From Pogona vitticeps (taxonomy: Eukaryota; Chordata; Lepidosauria; Squamata; Agamidae): DNA of 64,000 bases. Shown here in pieces: positions 12,229-22,921 of this stretch; the first letter of the stretch is position 1; every line of letters starts with the position of its first letter. The translations under genes were made by a program, and so were the position numbers. The stretch covers positions 106,192,501 through 106,256,500 of the forward strand of contig NC_135785.1 of NCBI RefSeq assembly GCF_051106095.1, given 5' to 3'. The notes beneath the pieces were generated by a model. It worked only from the letters and a program-made list of their open reading frames with translations. It did no database searches and had not been told where the DNA came from.

Positions 12229-12742
12229 TGGTTGTTGTAGGTTTTTCGGGCTGTTTGGCCGTGTTCCGAAGGTTTTTCTTCCTAACATTTCACCTTTTAC
12301 AGGCTGCATTTTTCAGTGCTGGGAGCCAGGCTTTATTGAGTTTTAGACTTTCTTAGACCTTTCTGCAAAAGGTCAATGAACTCTACCCAGCCACAAGGAC
12401 CGGTGATCACTGCACACAAAAGACTAGCTAACGACACCCATCAATCACAGTGACAGACCATCTTCCCCTCTTATCTCAACAATACACCCATAACAAAAAA
12501 AACACTTTGATCATCATAATCACCCAATGGACAAAAGGACAAAAAGCTAATCCCGCAGCTACAAATATTCAATTATTCCACACACTACACCAGAACACAG
12601 AGTTCTAACTCCTGTCCTCTGAAGATGCCAGCCACGGAGACTGGCAAAATGTTAGGAAGAAAAACCTTCGGAACATGGCAAAACAGCCCAAAAAAACTAC
12701 AATAACCATCGGGGCCCAGCCGTGAAAGCCTTCGATAATACA
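12229..12742. mobile_element. Penelope-like element terminal unit, palindromic ends
   Basis: The right part (about 12370-12742) is on the plus strand and matches the 3' terminal region of squamate Penelope-like elements: CTCTGAAGATGCCAGCCACG, AAAAACCTTCGGAACATGGC, then AGCCGTGAAAGCCTTCGATA. The left 75 bp (12229-12300) is the inverted copy of that end (GGTTGTTGTAGGTTTTTCGG). Inverted terminal pieces of this kind are typical of Penelope-like elements. No GIY-YIG or RT frame survives here. Related ends are at 17277, 29978 and 58959. Confidence 0.75.
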
Positions 12743-15700
12743 AAGAAGGAACCAGTTTCTGCTAATTCAAGCAAAACTCTGAAGTCTAGACTAGCTGGCA
12801 ATTCAGCACATCTATATATATCTGAAAACAATCATCAAAGCATTTAAAAGTCATTTCTCTTTTGCCAGTTAAACTACAATGGTCTTTTCTCCATTCACAC
12901 CTCCAAAGCTACTTCAATGCCTATGAGAAGGACAGAAATAGACTGTAACTCTCTCTGTGTGTATGTGTGTGAGAGAAGAGAAGATACAGAGAGGTCAATA
13001 CATATTGAACCTAAGTTGCAGATGGTGTCTTTTGCTTTTAGGCTCCCTCTATGTTCTGGTGCAGTGAAATGGTTTTAGAATAAAAATTGTAGTTGAACCA
13101 TCAGACCACCACATTCTGTATCCTGAATTATCATTCCCTTCTTTTCTCAACAAAGAATTATGATAAAGCGACAGATGAATCAGATCTAAATCTGCTTTCC
13201 TCTTTCTCACATGCACATCAGACACACAGCTGGAAATCTGTGTAACACAAATTTAGATGACTAAAACATGTTACTTCTGTTCAACTATTTACATTGTTGA
13301 GGAAGTAGCTTTATCAAAAAGAAGACTTTTTTTTTGTCTCCGTGTTCAGATTTTACAAATGTAAAACTTTTTACAACATCTGCTGTTCATCCACTCAAAC
13401 TGTCAATGAGGAAGTGACCAGTAATGACAAGACAAGGAGGATGATAGAAGGAAGAAAGGAAATGGGAGGGAAACTCAGCAACTCTGACCAATCAGGTCAA
13501 CAGGTACCTCCCACTACCACTCACTCCTGGAGCAACAATCTTAGCTGTACTGCTACCAAAAGGAACATAAGGTAATTTCCCTTTTGCATACAATATCTAG
13601 CCAATCAGGAGGCATCACACTGCTTACCAACCAGAAGGGTCAGTGTTGCACAATACTGTTGTCTTCTAGAATTCAACACACACACTGTTCAGGTAAGAAC
13701 TGGACTTGACATTTAATTATATGAAGGGTGAGCTTAAGCCAATGCCAGTTTAACTGGGCCTTCTCCATTTGGTCCAGGGACTGCTGTGAGATCAATACTA
13801 TTCATTTTAAAAGAAGAAAAATGCACAGCACTCCTCATTACATTTTGAGATATAAAAAGGAATGCATTTCTTCTTCTTTCTTGACCTGTGTAAAAAACCC
13901 AGCAGGAATGGAATAGTTTCAGTTCCTCCCTAACTCTTCTCTTCCCCTGTATGACCGATGAGATATTTTACATCAGTCTCAATCTGAATTTTCACATTTT
14001 ATTCTCATCATGGAGACTGGACCCTGATTATACCTATCTGCTGTTCGTAACAAAGTGATGAAGGCTATGCAACTTCTCAGAGGAAGGAGGAAATGGGGCT
14101 AAGGGTGGCAATCTATGTATAAGAGACATCTGGTGACTCTTGAGTTTTTAAGGAGCAATAAATCCTCTCTGGGTTTTCATCTGAACCTTGCAGGTTGTAT
14201 CAAAGGTGCTGAAACTATTAGATGGAATAGTTCAGCAGATTGAATAGCTCCTGCAAAGTTCAGACTAAAATTCAGAGTGGATTTATTGCAAACTCAAGGG
14301 CACCAGCTGCCCCTTTTTTTAAATCAAATGAAAGGTCAAGAAAGGATTAACTGACCAAGCCATATGGCAAATGATCTGCCACATCTCAGTGGTTCAGACT
14401 GCTTGCTACATTATTAATGCTTTATTTTATGATAAAATGAACTTCTCATTAAATATGTGAAATTTTTGTGTTAGATTCTTATTTCAGGTTGCCTCTTTGA
14501 TTCACACATGGGTCTAACATAGGAATAGGCAGAAGGTAGGTGGATCTGCTCATAAATCACTGAATTATACACAGTATATTGGCAGATCCAATTTTGAATT
14601 AGAATAGCAACAAAATGCCACTCTAAAAAAGTGCTGAAATTATACTGTTGAAGTCATCCTTACTTATACTCATCTTGATCTCCCGTCCTATCACTAAATG
14701 ATGTCACATTTGAGGCCAGTCAAGTCATGACCCATTCTTACATAAAATGGTGTGAAATCTGCTGCACTATACATTTCTTCTTGCAACGCCCCACTTTAGA
14801 AACCTCAAAACAAATCAGAGGACTGGGACCTAGTCACTCCTGTATCAGCTTGGCCTCCACCCCTTCCAGTTGTTTTCTTAAAGCCTCCTCCAAAAGCACC
14901 ACAAATAGGCTGAACCATTTAGTTGCTCTCTCTTTCAGGTCATCTAGAATTGCTCATTAGGATCTGTGACTAGACCCTAGTTCCTACTCAATATCTGCAT
15001 TTAACATACAGGTTAATCAGAGTTTCTGCTAGATTCCTCTTTGTGAATGTGTGTGTGTAAGATCACTATATTAATAAAGTAAGGATTTGTGTGCAAAAAA
15101 AAAAAAAAAGCAAATAGCCGTTCTCTCCACTCCGATTATATGTCACGCAGGCAGACCAGATTGAAGCCTGCTGCCCTCCAGTCTGCCTGCTTGCTGCCCT
15201 AATTAAAAAATTTCCCACCAGCCAATATAAACCCTTCTCTGCTGGCCAATGGGAAGCTAGCAGGGGTGGGGAGATCCTCTGTGCTGGCCTCACATGCTTT
15301 CCAGTCCTCTACAGAAAACATGTGGGAGTCTCCATGCCAACTGCAGCCCCTTGAGTGTTTCTCTACTGGCTGAAGGACTGCCTTTCTGGCAACAACTGAG
15401 GTGTCCCTGGTCAATCTGGGTCTCTGTTTGATGGCAGAACAGGCACTTTGCATGTACCTGGTTCCAGACTGAGATGGAGAAAGCCACTACCTGTCACAGC
15501 AATGGGACAAGTGGGTGCTTGGGTTGTAAGGAGTCCTTCTAGGTCAGATCATAAACACATCAGAGATTTTGTAATCACAGGGATTGGACTCTACACACTG
15601 AAAGGTAGCTTTGAAAGATACCACCAAGCAATGTTTTTTTCCCCTGTACCGTCTGTTAAAGGACAAAGGCAAAAGATAAAGATTGTTAAATTCTAGTGGC

Positions 15701-16255
15701 TTCAAGCAAACAAATGAGATCTCTGTATTTCTGCCAAGTGGATTATATCTTCTTGTAGTTATTTAACAAGGATGAATTGTGAACAAAAATCTGAGCACCC
15801 TGTTTATTTTGGGTAACTCTGATAAGCCCAAATCAAAGAATAAAAAAGTAACTACTTAGGGCAAATAATAAATGTCTCTTAATTCTTCTCATTTCTTTGG
15901 TGTTATTTTAATTCTGTCTGTTATTTCATTATCCTGGATTTTATATGCATGCATTAAAATCCCTGTGTTTACAATGAAAATAATTCATTTAGAGATAATG
16001 CCTTTTCCAAATGACATAATGTGGCACAACACTAAGTAGACTGGAATTTCTATGACTTCATCTGTTGGGGGGGGGGAAGCATCTCATGCAACACTGATCC
16101 ATGTAGTTTTACAGCTATAACTGCATGCAGATGATCAAAATTTAGGGGTGACCATGGACTCTGCAAAGAAAATTCAAATGATTGGTTAGAGCAGTTCCAA
16201 TGGACCCACTGCCTCTTCCCTACTTCTATACATTGATTGCCTCTAATTTTGAACA
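12743..16255. other. Long stretch without recognised gene or element
   Basis: No coding exon or known repeat recognised. Items of note are two CCAATCAG boxes (about 13489 and 13602) upstream of a CAGGTAAGA donor-like site (about 13691), and a more GC-rich block at 15115-15480 with ATTGGCCAGC and TTTATATTGG on the minus strand. An A15 run lies at 15095-15109. Confidence 0.5.
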
Positions 16256-16259
16256 TTGA

Positions 16260-17240
16260 TATTATAGCTGGATTTTGGAATAGCACCAAATTTGACACAT
16301 ATGTAGAAGACAGGTTTCTCCTGTTCTGTGCCAGATATAGGGATGTTTGGAGGAAGGGTTTTTGAGTTACACTTTTTTAAAGGTAAAACTATTTCATCCC
16401 CATGCAGAAATAAGAGACCCTAACCATCCCCAGATTTGAAGGGCAATGAAAGGTCACAAAAATAGTCAAAAGACAGATTTTCTTTAAAGATTTTTTTAAA
16501 AAACCAATGAGCTTTAAAGAAAACAATGGTGTGACAGTTCTCCAGGGAATTAGCATATATTTTTGTAAGACATATTCAGAGTATTTCTGCATTACAAAAG
16601 CACAGAAAAGTTGTGTCTGTCTCCGCCCTGAGTACTTTCAGTGAACATCCCATCAGAATTTCTGAGACCAGAGTTCTCACACCAGCCTTCAAAGGGGAAA
16701 TCAGCCTTCAAAGGGGAAATCTGGGTAATCTGCACTTTTGACCCTCTCAGAGGGCTTGTCAACACAATGAAATTTGGTGAGATCTGGCCAAGGCTTAAAA
16801 GGTCCTTATCTTGAGTGCAATCTATTGGCACCCATCCACAAACTCAGAACAAAGAGCTATTTTCTATCTCAATGTATTCCTTTTTCTGTGCCAGAAAAAG
16901 ATACAGGCCAGCTCTTAAAGGGGAAGGATGGATTATTTTAAGTATAAATGCCTCATATTAGGTCTTTCTCGTTTCCTACTCCGCCCCCCCACCTCCCTTT
17001 CCCCAGCCACATTGTCTTTTTTGGTCAGTTCTGTAACAGCATTATATGTTTGTGGTATCATTGTCTTAGTTGATTCATTTTTGCTTTGGTGAGAGTTCAG
17101 ATTTGACTTCAAAGAGCACCCACTTTTCGGCCTTTACAGCTGTCTGTGTGATCAGAAAGGCTCTCCTCCAACACCTCTTTTCAAATGTCCCTGTATTTCT
17201 GTTATCTCATCTGGATGATTTTACACTATGCTTTCCAGTG
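16260..17240. repeat. Unclassified dispersed repeat, copy 1
   Basis: Three blocks align in the same order with a second copy at 44020-46330: 16286-16430 with 44066-44215 (AAATTTGACACATATGTAG against AAATTTGGCATATTTGTAG), 16441-16600 with 44478-44665 (shared TATTTCTGCATTACAAAAGC), and about 17000-17135 with 46205-46330 (GTGAGAGTTCAG). No protein domain or terminal repeat is recognised. A 19-bp unit (GCCTTCAAAGGGGAAATC) is tandemly doubled at about 16684-16722. It may be a decayed DNA transposon or LINE not known to me. Confidence 0.6.
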
Positions 17241-17276
17241 ACAATTTTTGCTAACTCCAACCTCTCCTCTCCAACC

Positions 17277-17396
17277 TCTACTATCCCACACACTACACCA
17301 GAATACAGACAGAGTTCTAACTCTTGTCCTCTGAAGATGCCGGCCACAGAGACTGGTGAACTGTTAGGAAGAAAAACCTCCAAAAACAGACCTTAA
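17277..17396 (+). mobile_element. Penelope-like element 3' end fragment
   Basis: Matches the terminal text of the units at 12229 and 58959: CACACACTACACCAGAATAC, AGAGTTCTAACTCTTGTCCT, CTGAAGATGCCGGCCACAGA and GTTAGGAAGAAAAACC. It stops before the conserved gcccgaaaaaccc part. A hammerhead-ribozyme-like core (CTGAAGA, stem, GAA) is contained at 17331-17362. Confidence 0.75.
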
Positions 17397-17417
17397 AAAT
17401 ATTTTGGCACAGATATT

Positions 17418-17458
17418 GTACTATGGCTGCTTCTGTCTTCTCCCAGCAGCCATAGTAC
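17418..17458. repeat. Perfect 14-bp hairpin
   Basis: GTACTATGGCTGCT at 17418-17431 pairs without mismatch with AGCAGCCATAGTAC at 17445-17458 around a 13-nt loop. It lies 22 bp after a Penelope-like fragment. No family is recognised. Confidence 0.8.
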
Positions 17459-18002
17459 AGATGATATTGGGAATAATTTTAGATGTCAGTACAGAGTTGA
17501 AAGTGGTTTAACGTGTGTTTTTGTCACCTTAAATTTAACCTTCTTTAGGCAGATTTTTAAAATGAATTTTTAAGATACAAATTCTTTGACTTAAAAATAA
17601 TGCTATTTCTAAGCAAAACCAATCAAAACCTGTTAGTTCGTGAACACGCAGAAAAGTTTTAGCAGAGTAACTTCGAGGTCCTGATGGCAAAATGACTCAC
17701 TCAGACAGCTTCTTCCAGCACCAGTTGTGTATTTACATGATATTTACAAATATACAGAGCGACAGCATGACACCATGAATTTATCAGAATAGCAGGAATA
17801 CATCTTCTCTACACAGTCCACATATATATACTTACGCATCTGGCTGTATCCAGTCAGCACAGATCTTTGAGCCAGCCCTCCTGAGTCACTGTGACTCAGC
17901 ATTTTGACACACCTGAACATCATGGCTGCTCATTAATACATTTGTTCTGCTCAGGCCTGTAAATTCTATACTCTGACCAAATCTTGTTTTGACACCTCTC
18001 TA
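17459..18002. other. Stretch without recognised gene
   Basis: AT-rich with some mixed sequence; nothing supported. Confidence 0.5.
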
Positions 18003-19371
18003 AAACAGAAATCGCTGCCGTGCCACCACCTCCTCCCTTGACCCTTGCCTGGCCTGGCTGATCAAAGCAGCCAGGCGTACAAAGACCGCATGGGCCACAG
18101 CGATAATTAATGGGTTTTTCCTGGACGGCAGCATTCCCCTTGCCCTCAAGGAGGCACTCATTAGGCCCATAAGAAACTAAATTTGGTGGCGGACGATATT
18201 GGCAATTACAGGTCCATCAGCAATGTTTCTTTCATTAGAAAGTGGTGGAGAGGGTTGTGCCCGACGAGCTTCAGGTGCACTTGGATGAAACAAATGCCCT
18301 GGATCCATTCCAGTCAGGTTTCAGGCTGCGCCATGGTACAGAAATGGCATCGGTCACCCTGTATGATGACCTATTGAGGGAGGCTGACAGGGGAAAAACG
18401 TCCCTGTTGGTCCTCCTCAATATCTCAGCTGCCTTTGATACCATCAGCCACAGTATCCTCCTGAAGCTCTCTGAGTTGGGAATTGGTGGCCTGGCATTTG
18501 CCCGGCTCCAATCCTTCTTGGAGGACCATCCTCAGAGAGTACAGCTTGGGAAGAGGGTTTTGGCCCCGTGGAGCCTCAATTGTGAGGTCCCACAGGGCTT
18601 GATCATCTCCCCAAAGCTGTTTAATATCTATATGAGGCCGCTGGGAGGGATCATCAGGGTGTGTGGGGCATCATGCCATCAGTATGCTGATGACACACAG
18701 CTCTACATCTCCTTTTCTCAAACTACAGTGGATGCCGTTCTGTCCCTTCAGTGCTGCTTGGAGGCTGTTCTGCAATGGATGCAGGGAAATGGGTTGAGGC
18801 TGAACCCAGACAGGACGGAGGTACTGAGGGTGGGTGGCCCCACCATCAACGGTTTGTGAAACTCCCTCTCATTTGGGGGGTGACTCTCACTACGAAGAGT
18901 GAGGTTTGTAGCTTGGCGATACATGTGGACCCGGCACTCACCATGGATACCGATCCGCCTATTTCCACCTTTGGCGGATTGCCCAGCTGCGTCCCTATCT
19001 TGATGCTGAGGCACTCACCACTCTCGAGATTAGGCCAGTGCAATGCGCTCTACATGGGGCTACCTTTGAGACTGATGTGGAAGCTTCAAATGCTGCAGAG
19101 TGCAGCAGCCAGCTTTCTTAGTGGGGTGAGAAAACACCATATCTCCCCCACTCTGGCTGCATTGCACTGGTTGCCCGTGCGCTTCCGCATCAATTTCAAA
19201 GTTTTAATGATTACATACAAAGCCCTAAATGGTCTAGGACCTCACTATCTGATGGAACGCCTTCTCCCACCAAAATCTACTCGTATCACTCAATCTAGTC
19301 AGGAGGTGTGACTGAGGAGCCTAACGCCGAGAGAGGCCCATAAGGAAAAACAAGAAACCGTGCCTTCTCAG
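18003..19371 (+). mobile_element. L2 LINE, truncated at both ends
   Basis: An L2-clade non-LTR retrotransposon on the plus strand. The text starts in the region before the RT core (CLAWLIKAAR) and runs through the RT to the C-terminal LRSLTPREAHKEKQETVPS-like part. It stops abruptly at about 19371, where an unrelated YR-retroelement fossil on the opposite strand begins. This junction implies either insertion of one into the other followed by loss, or rearrangement. Confidence 0.92.
18005..19368 (+). pseudogene. L2 reverse transcriptase, decayed
   Basis: Motifs in order: ALDPFQSGFRLRHGTEMASV, LLVLLNISAAFDTISHSILL (motif A region), CEVPQGLIISPKLFNIYM (motif B), and CHQYADDTQLYISFS with YADD at 18683-18694. 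Then come GNGLRLNPDRTEVLRVGGP and, in another frame after about 18860, QCNALYMGLPLRLMWKLQ and HWLPVRFRINFKVLMITYK. The catalytic Asp pair is intact, but the gene is broken by frame changes upstream (18150-18250) and near 18850. The segment 18242-18859 is open for 205 codons. Confidence 0.93.
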
Positions 19372-21005
19372 GTAACTTTCTTCCTGTATATGCTGCCCTG
19401 CTTCTGAGATTGTCTAGCTTTTCCTGTGGCAGCCTGGAAGTCTGATGAACCTTATCCAACTCGATCTCCAAAAACGTCAGGGTTGAGGCTGGTCCCTCAG
19501 TTGTTTCTTTGGCCAAGGGGAGGCCTAATTCATCAGCCATTGCCAGGGAAGTTTCTAGTATGAATTTGCACTTTCCGGTGTTTACTTCCCCACAAAACAA
19601 GTAATCATCGAGATAATGAGCAGTATTATTGAAACTGAGTCTAGACCTAAGTTTCCATTCCATGAAGGAACTAAAATGCTTGAAGGGCGAGAAAGAAATG
19701 GTACATCCCATGGGTAGTGCCCTATCCACATAAAAGGACCCTTGGAATTGAAAACCTAGCAATTCAATATCCAGCGGATTAACCGGCAGAATCCTGAATG
19801 CTGATTTAATGTCAGGTTTTGCCATCTCTGCTCCAACTCCGCATTGGCGGACCATACCTGCTGCCTCATCAAAGGACTTATAACGAACTGTACATAATTC
19901 TTTAGGAATGGCATCATTGACTGAGGCCCCCTCTGGGAACGACAAATGCTGGATTAACCTATATTCCCCAGGCACTTTCTTTGGGACGATTCCTAGGGGT
20001 GATACCCTCAATGTAGCCACAACTCACGCGTATATCACGAATCCAGGCAGCCTCCTCTTCTTTCTCCAAATCCTTCTTTCCCACATTTCTATTCAGGAGC
20101 TCAAAGAAACTGACATACTTTTCCTTTCATATCTTCTCTTTTGTGGCTGGGGTTAAGTGGTCTCCCAAGGGCATTGCTCTATCCCCAAACGAGACTAACG
20201 GGGCTGCTGCCACCTGCTGCCCGACTGGCTGTCCCCACCCACCTAAATGGGCACCTGAGAGCGGCCAAGCTGTAGCGGGGCCCACAGTCACCTGTGGACC
20301 ACCGGCGAGTTGCGGTTGCCATGCAAGTTGACCGACACCAGGCCACGGCCATGCCGGGCCTGCCACTGACAGGTCAGGTGTGGACATCAGATTACAACCC
20401 CCCCCCAGGGCCACAATGGATACGCCATTGCCAGGCCCTGTGTTTGTGTTGGACCATTGCTGTGCCCAGCCCCTGTTGACTGGTGTGATGTTGTGTCATG
20501 TGCAACCGTGGACTCACCCAATCCAGACTGTGATGCTGTCTCCATGCTGCCACTTGTTCTGTCGTAGCTAGCCTCCCCTGATGCTTCATTCCTGCCTGCC
20601 ATTGTCACCACCGATCCGATCAACACCGGAGTGGTTTGCCCCTCCTCGGCACCCTTGAGTGCTACTTGCGCCACCATCTCCTCAGCTTCCACCTCGATCA
20701 CATCTTCCAACCACTGTTCCTTGCTGCACCACCCTTTTCGGCGGTGCCCTGACTGACCGTGCTGCTTCAAGGGCCACCATCTCTTTCTGTAGCTCCTGCC
20801 ATTTGGGCCATGACTCCTCATTCGAGGAGGACTGAGTAGGGGACACTTGAGGCACTGGGTGTTTCCCGGCTCATTGCTTTCCTTTTTTATTTCCTTGCCC
20901 CTTCCGAGCTGACATTGCGCTGCTGAGCTGGTGCCCAAACCTAAAGAAAGACTGGGGAGTCACTGCTCCTGCCTTGCGCCTGTCCTAGTGGTTTACCGGT
21001 CCCCC
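19372..21005 (-). mobile_element. Tyrosine-recombinase retroelement (DIRS/Ngaro order), gag and RT fossil
   Basis: Minus strand. The first part (about 20940-20130) is a gag-like region ending in the motif MPLGDHLTPATKEKI, typical of vertebrate DIRS/Ngaro-order elements. It is followed by an RT region (about 20020-19372) with LRVSPLGIVPKK, PDIKSAFRILPV, LPMGCTISFSPFKHF and THYLDD-like text (AHYLDDYLFCG). These elements encode gag, RT-RNase H and a tyrosine recombinase. The recombinase part is absent here. It is incomplete at both ends and carries several breaks, so it is a dead copy of moderate age. No terminal repeats were found. Confidence 0.75.
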
Positions 21006-21103
21006 CTTTTTAAAAATTTAATCATTCTTTAGTCCCCAGAGTGTTACTCACTTAAATTGTCTCACTTATTATTGTTATTATATAGATATAGATAACATAT
21101 ATA

Positions 21104-21510
21104 CAGTGCTTAGCGATCGTTTCGTTGAGCAACGAAATCACTTAGCGATGGGGTTTTGGCCATCACAAGAGTGATCGCTTAGCGATGGTCCCTATGGGGA
21201 AAAAACCGCTTTGCGATGATTGCGGGGAAGCGATCATGGCAAAGCGACCCTTTTTAAACAGCTAATCGGCAGTTTCAAAATGGCCACTGGAAAAACAAAA
21301 TGGCCACCCGCTGTTTTGCCTCGCTTTAGAGGCACTGAAAATGGCTGCCCCTATAGAGGATCTTCGCATAAGGTCAGTTTTGAAGCCCATAGGAACGCAT
21401 TAAACACGTTTTAATGCGTTTCTATGGGCTTTTAGAAATCGCTTAGCGATTAAATCGCTTAGCAACATTTTTCCTGGAACGGATTAATGTCGCTAAGCAA
21501 GGCACCACTG
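21104..21510 (-). mobile_element. Tigger/pogo-like MITE (family A), copy 1
   Basis: The ends read CAGTGCTTAGCGATCG and GCTAAGCAAGGCACCACTG, with TA on both sides (21102-21103 and 21511-21512), as for Tc1/mariner/pogo insertions. Internal GCGATNG and TTTGCGAT motifs recur throughout. It lies in the opposite orientation to copies at 22327 and 53606. It has no coding capacity. The (TTA)n tract starts in its 3' target TA. Confidence 0.88.
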
Positions 21511-21511
21511 T

Positions 21512-21512
21512 A

Positions 21513-21588
<76 letters not shown>

Positions 21589-21589
21589 T
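21512..21589. repeat. (ATT)n microsatellite, about 26 units
   Basis: An uninterrupted TTA/ATT tract of about 77 bp directly abuts the MITE target duplication. Its growth may have been seeded by the TA target and AT-rich flank. Confidence 0.97.
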
Positions 21590-21849
21590 CTTGATGCTTT
21601 GCTACTGTGAAAACCCTTGCAATGGGATCTAAAATTCCTTCTCCTAAGATCCAGTGCATAACGTTTAGACCTCAGTTGGCTATACTGACCGTTTATACTG
21701 GAGTTTAGTCATATTTCAGAATGAAAGTGTCTTGAGAGTGACTATCTGAAGAAACAAGACAAGATCACTATGAGAGCACGTTACACTCCACAAAAATTTG
21801 TAACATCTCACTCGTGCTTGTTTTACTGGTGTAGATGTCTATCCTCCTC

Positions 21850-22312
21850 CTCCTCACTTCATCCTCACAACAATCTTGTGAAGTAGGTTAGGGTATATGA
21901 GACTAACACAAGGCCATTCAATGAATTCCATGGTGAAGCATAGAATGGAACCCAGGTGATTTATTTATTTATTTATTTACTTGTAGTTAGTTGCTTGTAG
22001 TTACTTAGTTACTTGTAGTTAGTTGCTTGTAGTTACTTAGTTACTTGTAGTTAGTTACTTGTAGTTAGTTACTTGTAGTTAGTTACTTGTAGTTAGTTAC
22101 TTGTAGTTAGTTACTTGTAGTTAGTTACTTGTAGTTAGTTACTTGTAGTTAGTTATTTAGTTACTTGTAGTTAGTTATTTAGTTACTTGTAGTTAGTTAT
22201 TTGTAGTTAGTTATTTGTCATTATTTATAGTTAGTTATTTGTAGTTAGTTATTTGTAGTTAGTTAGGTCATTGCAACCACTCTAGTCCTAGTCCATCACT
22301 CTAAACACTGCC
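21850..22312 (-). mobile_element. Sauria/tRNA-type SINE split by an internal minisatellite
   Basis: On the minus strand the head (about 22312-22270, complement of AGTCCATCACTCTAAACACT) and the body (about 21958-21850, complement of AACAATCTTGTGAAGTAGG and AACCCAGGTGA) are collinear parts of one tRNA-derived SINE. They are separated by about 300 bp of tandem repeat that grew or was inserted between them. The SINE tail is missing. Confidence 0.65.
21959..22265. repeat. Minisatellite, 14-bp unit TTACTTGTAGTTAG
   Basis: It starts as (ATTT)n, then about 20 tandem units of TTACTTGTAGTTAG with variants (TTGCTTGTAG, TTATTTGTAG). A higher-order alternation is seen at the left edge, with more homogeneous units in the middle. 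It lies inside the SINE at 21850-22312. Confidence 0.95.
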
Positions 22313-22610
22313 TTCCTATATGTGTACAGTGGTGCCTCGCTTTACGACGTTAATTCGCTCCAGTGAAATCGCTGTAGAATGAAAATGTCGTCAAACGAAA
22401 TAAAAAACCCCTATTGAAACGCATTGAAAACCGTTCAATGTATACCTGCTCATCCAGCGAAGATCCTCCATACAGTGGCGATTTTCTGGTGCCTGTTAAG
22501 CGGAAAATCAGTCATAAAAACAGCAGGGGGGGGCATTTTCTTCAGCTGGTGGCCATTTCAGCTGTTTGCTGATCATCGTAAAGTGAAAATTGGTTCCCGA
22601 AGCAGGAAAT

Positions 22611-22760
22611 AGAGGTTACCTACCTGTAACTCTGGTTCTTCGAGTAGTCCTCTGTGAATTCACACTAATGGGTTAATCTGCGGCTGAGCAGAGCAGTCTT
22701 CAGTAACTTCCACAGCTTTAAGCACTTAACTCTGCCTCCAGCCCAGTGCTTCAGTTCTTA
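22611..22760 (-). repeat. DIRS-type element, right inverted terminal repeat
   Basis: Outermost about 38 bp (AGAGGTTACCTACCTGTAAC...) are specific to this end. From about 22649 it matches the other ITR: GTGAATTCACACTAATGGGT, GCTGAGCAGAGCAGTCTTCA, CAGCTTTAAGCACTTA, and CCAGCCCAGTGCTTCAGTTC. Confidence 0.85.
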
Positions 22761-22827
22761 AAGAACCGACCGCAGCTGCCCAATATGCCATGGCACACAT
22801 GACGGACAGCGGGGAGGAGGGCGGGAC

Positions 22828-22921
22828 GTGTGAATTCACAGAGGACTACTCAAAGAACCAGAGTTACAGGTAGGTAACCTCTTTTCTCCTTCATGTCCTC
22901 TGTGAATACACACTAATGGGT
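22828..22921. repeat. Internal complementary region (circle-junction complement)
   Basis: 22828-22882 is the reverse complement of 22611-22665 with one mismatch. 22884-22921 is the reverse complement of 27741-27778 with one mismatch. The two halves abut with one base between them, so the whole is complementary to right end joined to left end. This arrangement is the DIRS hallmark thought to template end completion on a circular intermediate. Confidence 0.88.

Noticed and set aside
12229-12742. Inverted ends considered as a DNA transposon
   Set aside because: The terminal text matches other Penelope-like ends in the window, and no TA or 8-bp duplication fits a DNA transposon.
21959-22265. Regular repeat considered as a CRISPR-like array
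   Set aside because: Units are contiguous 14-bp tandem repeats without unique spacers, in a vertebrate genome; it is a minisatellite.
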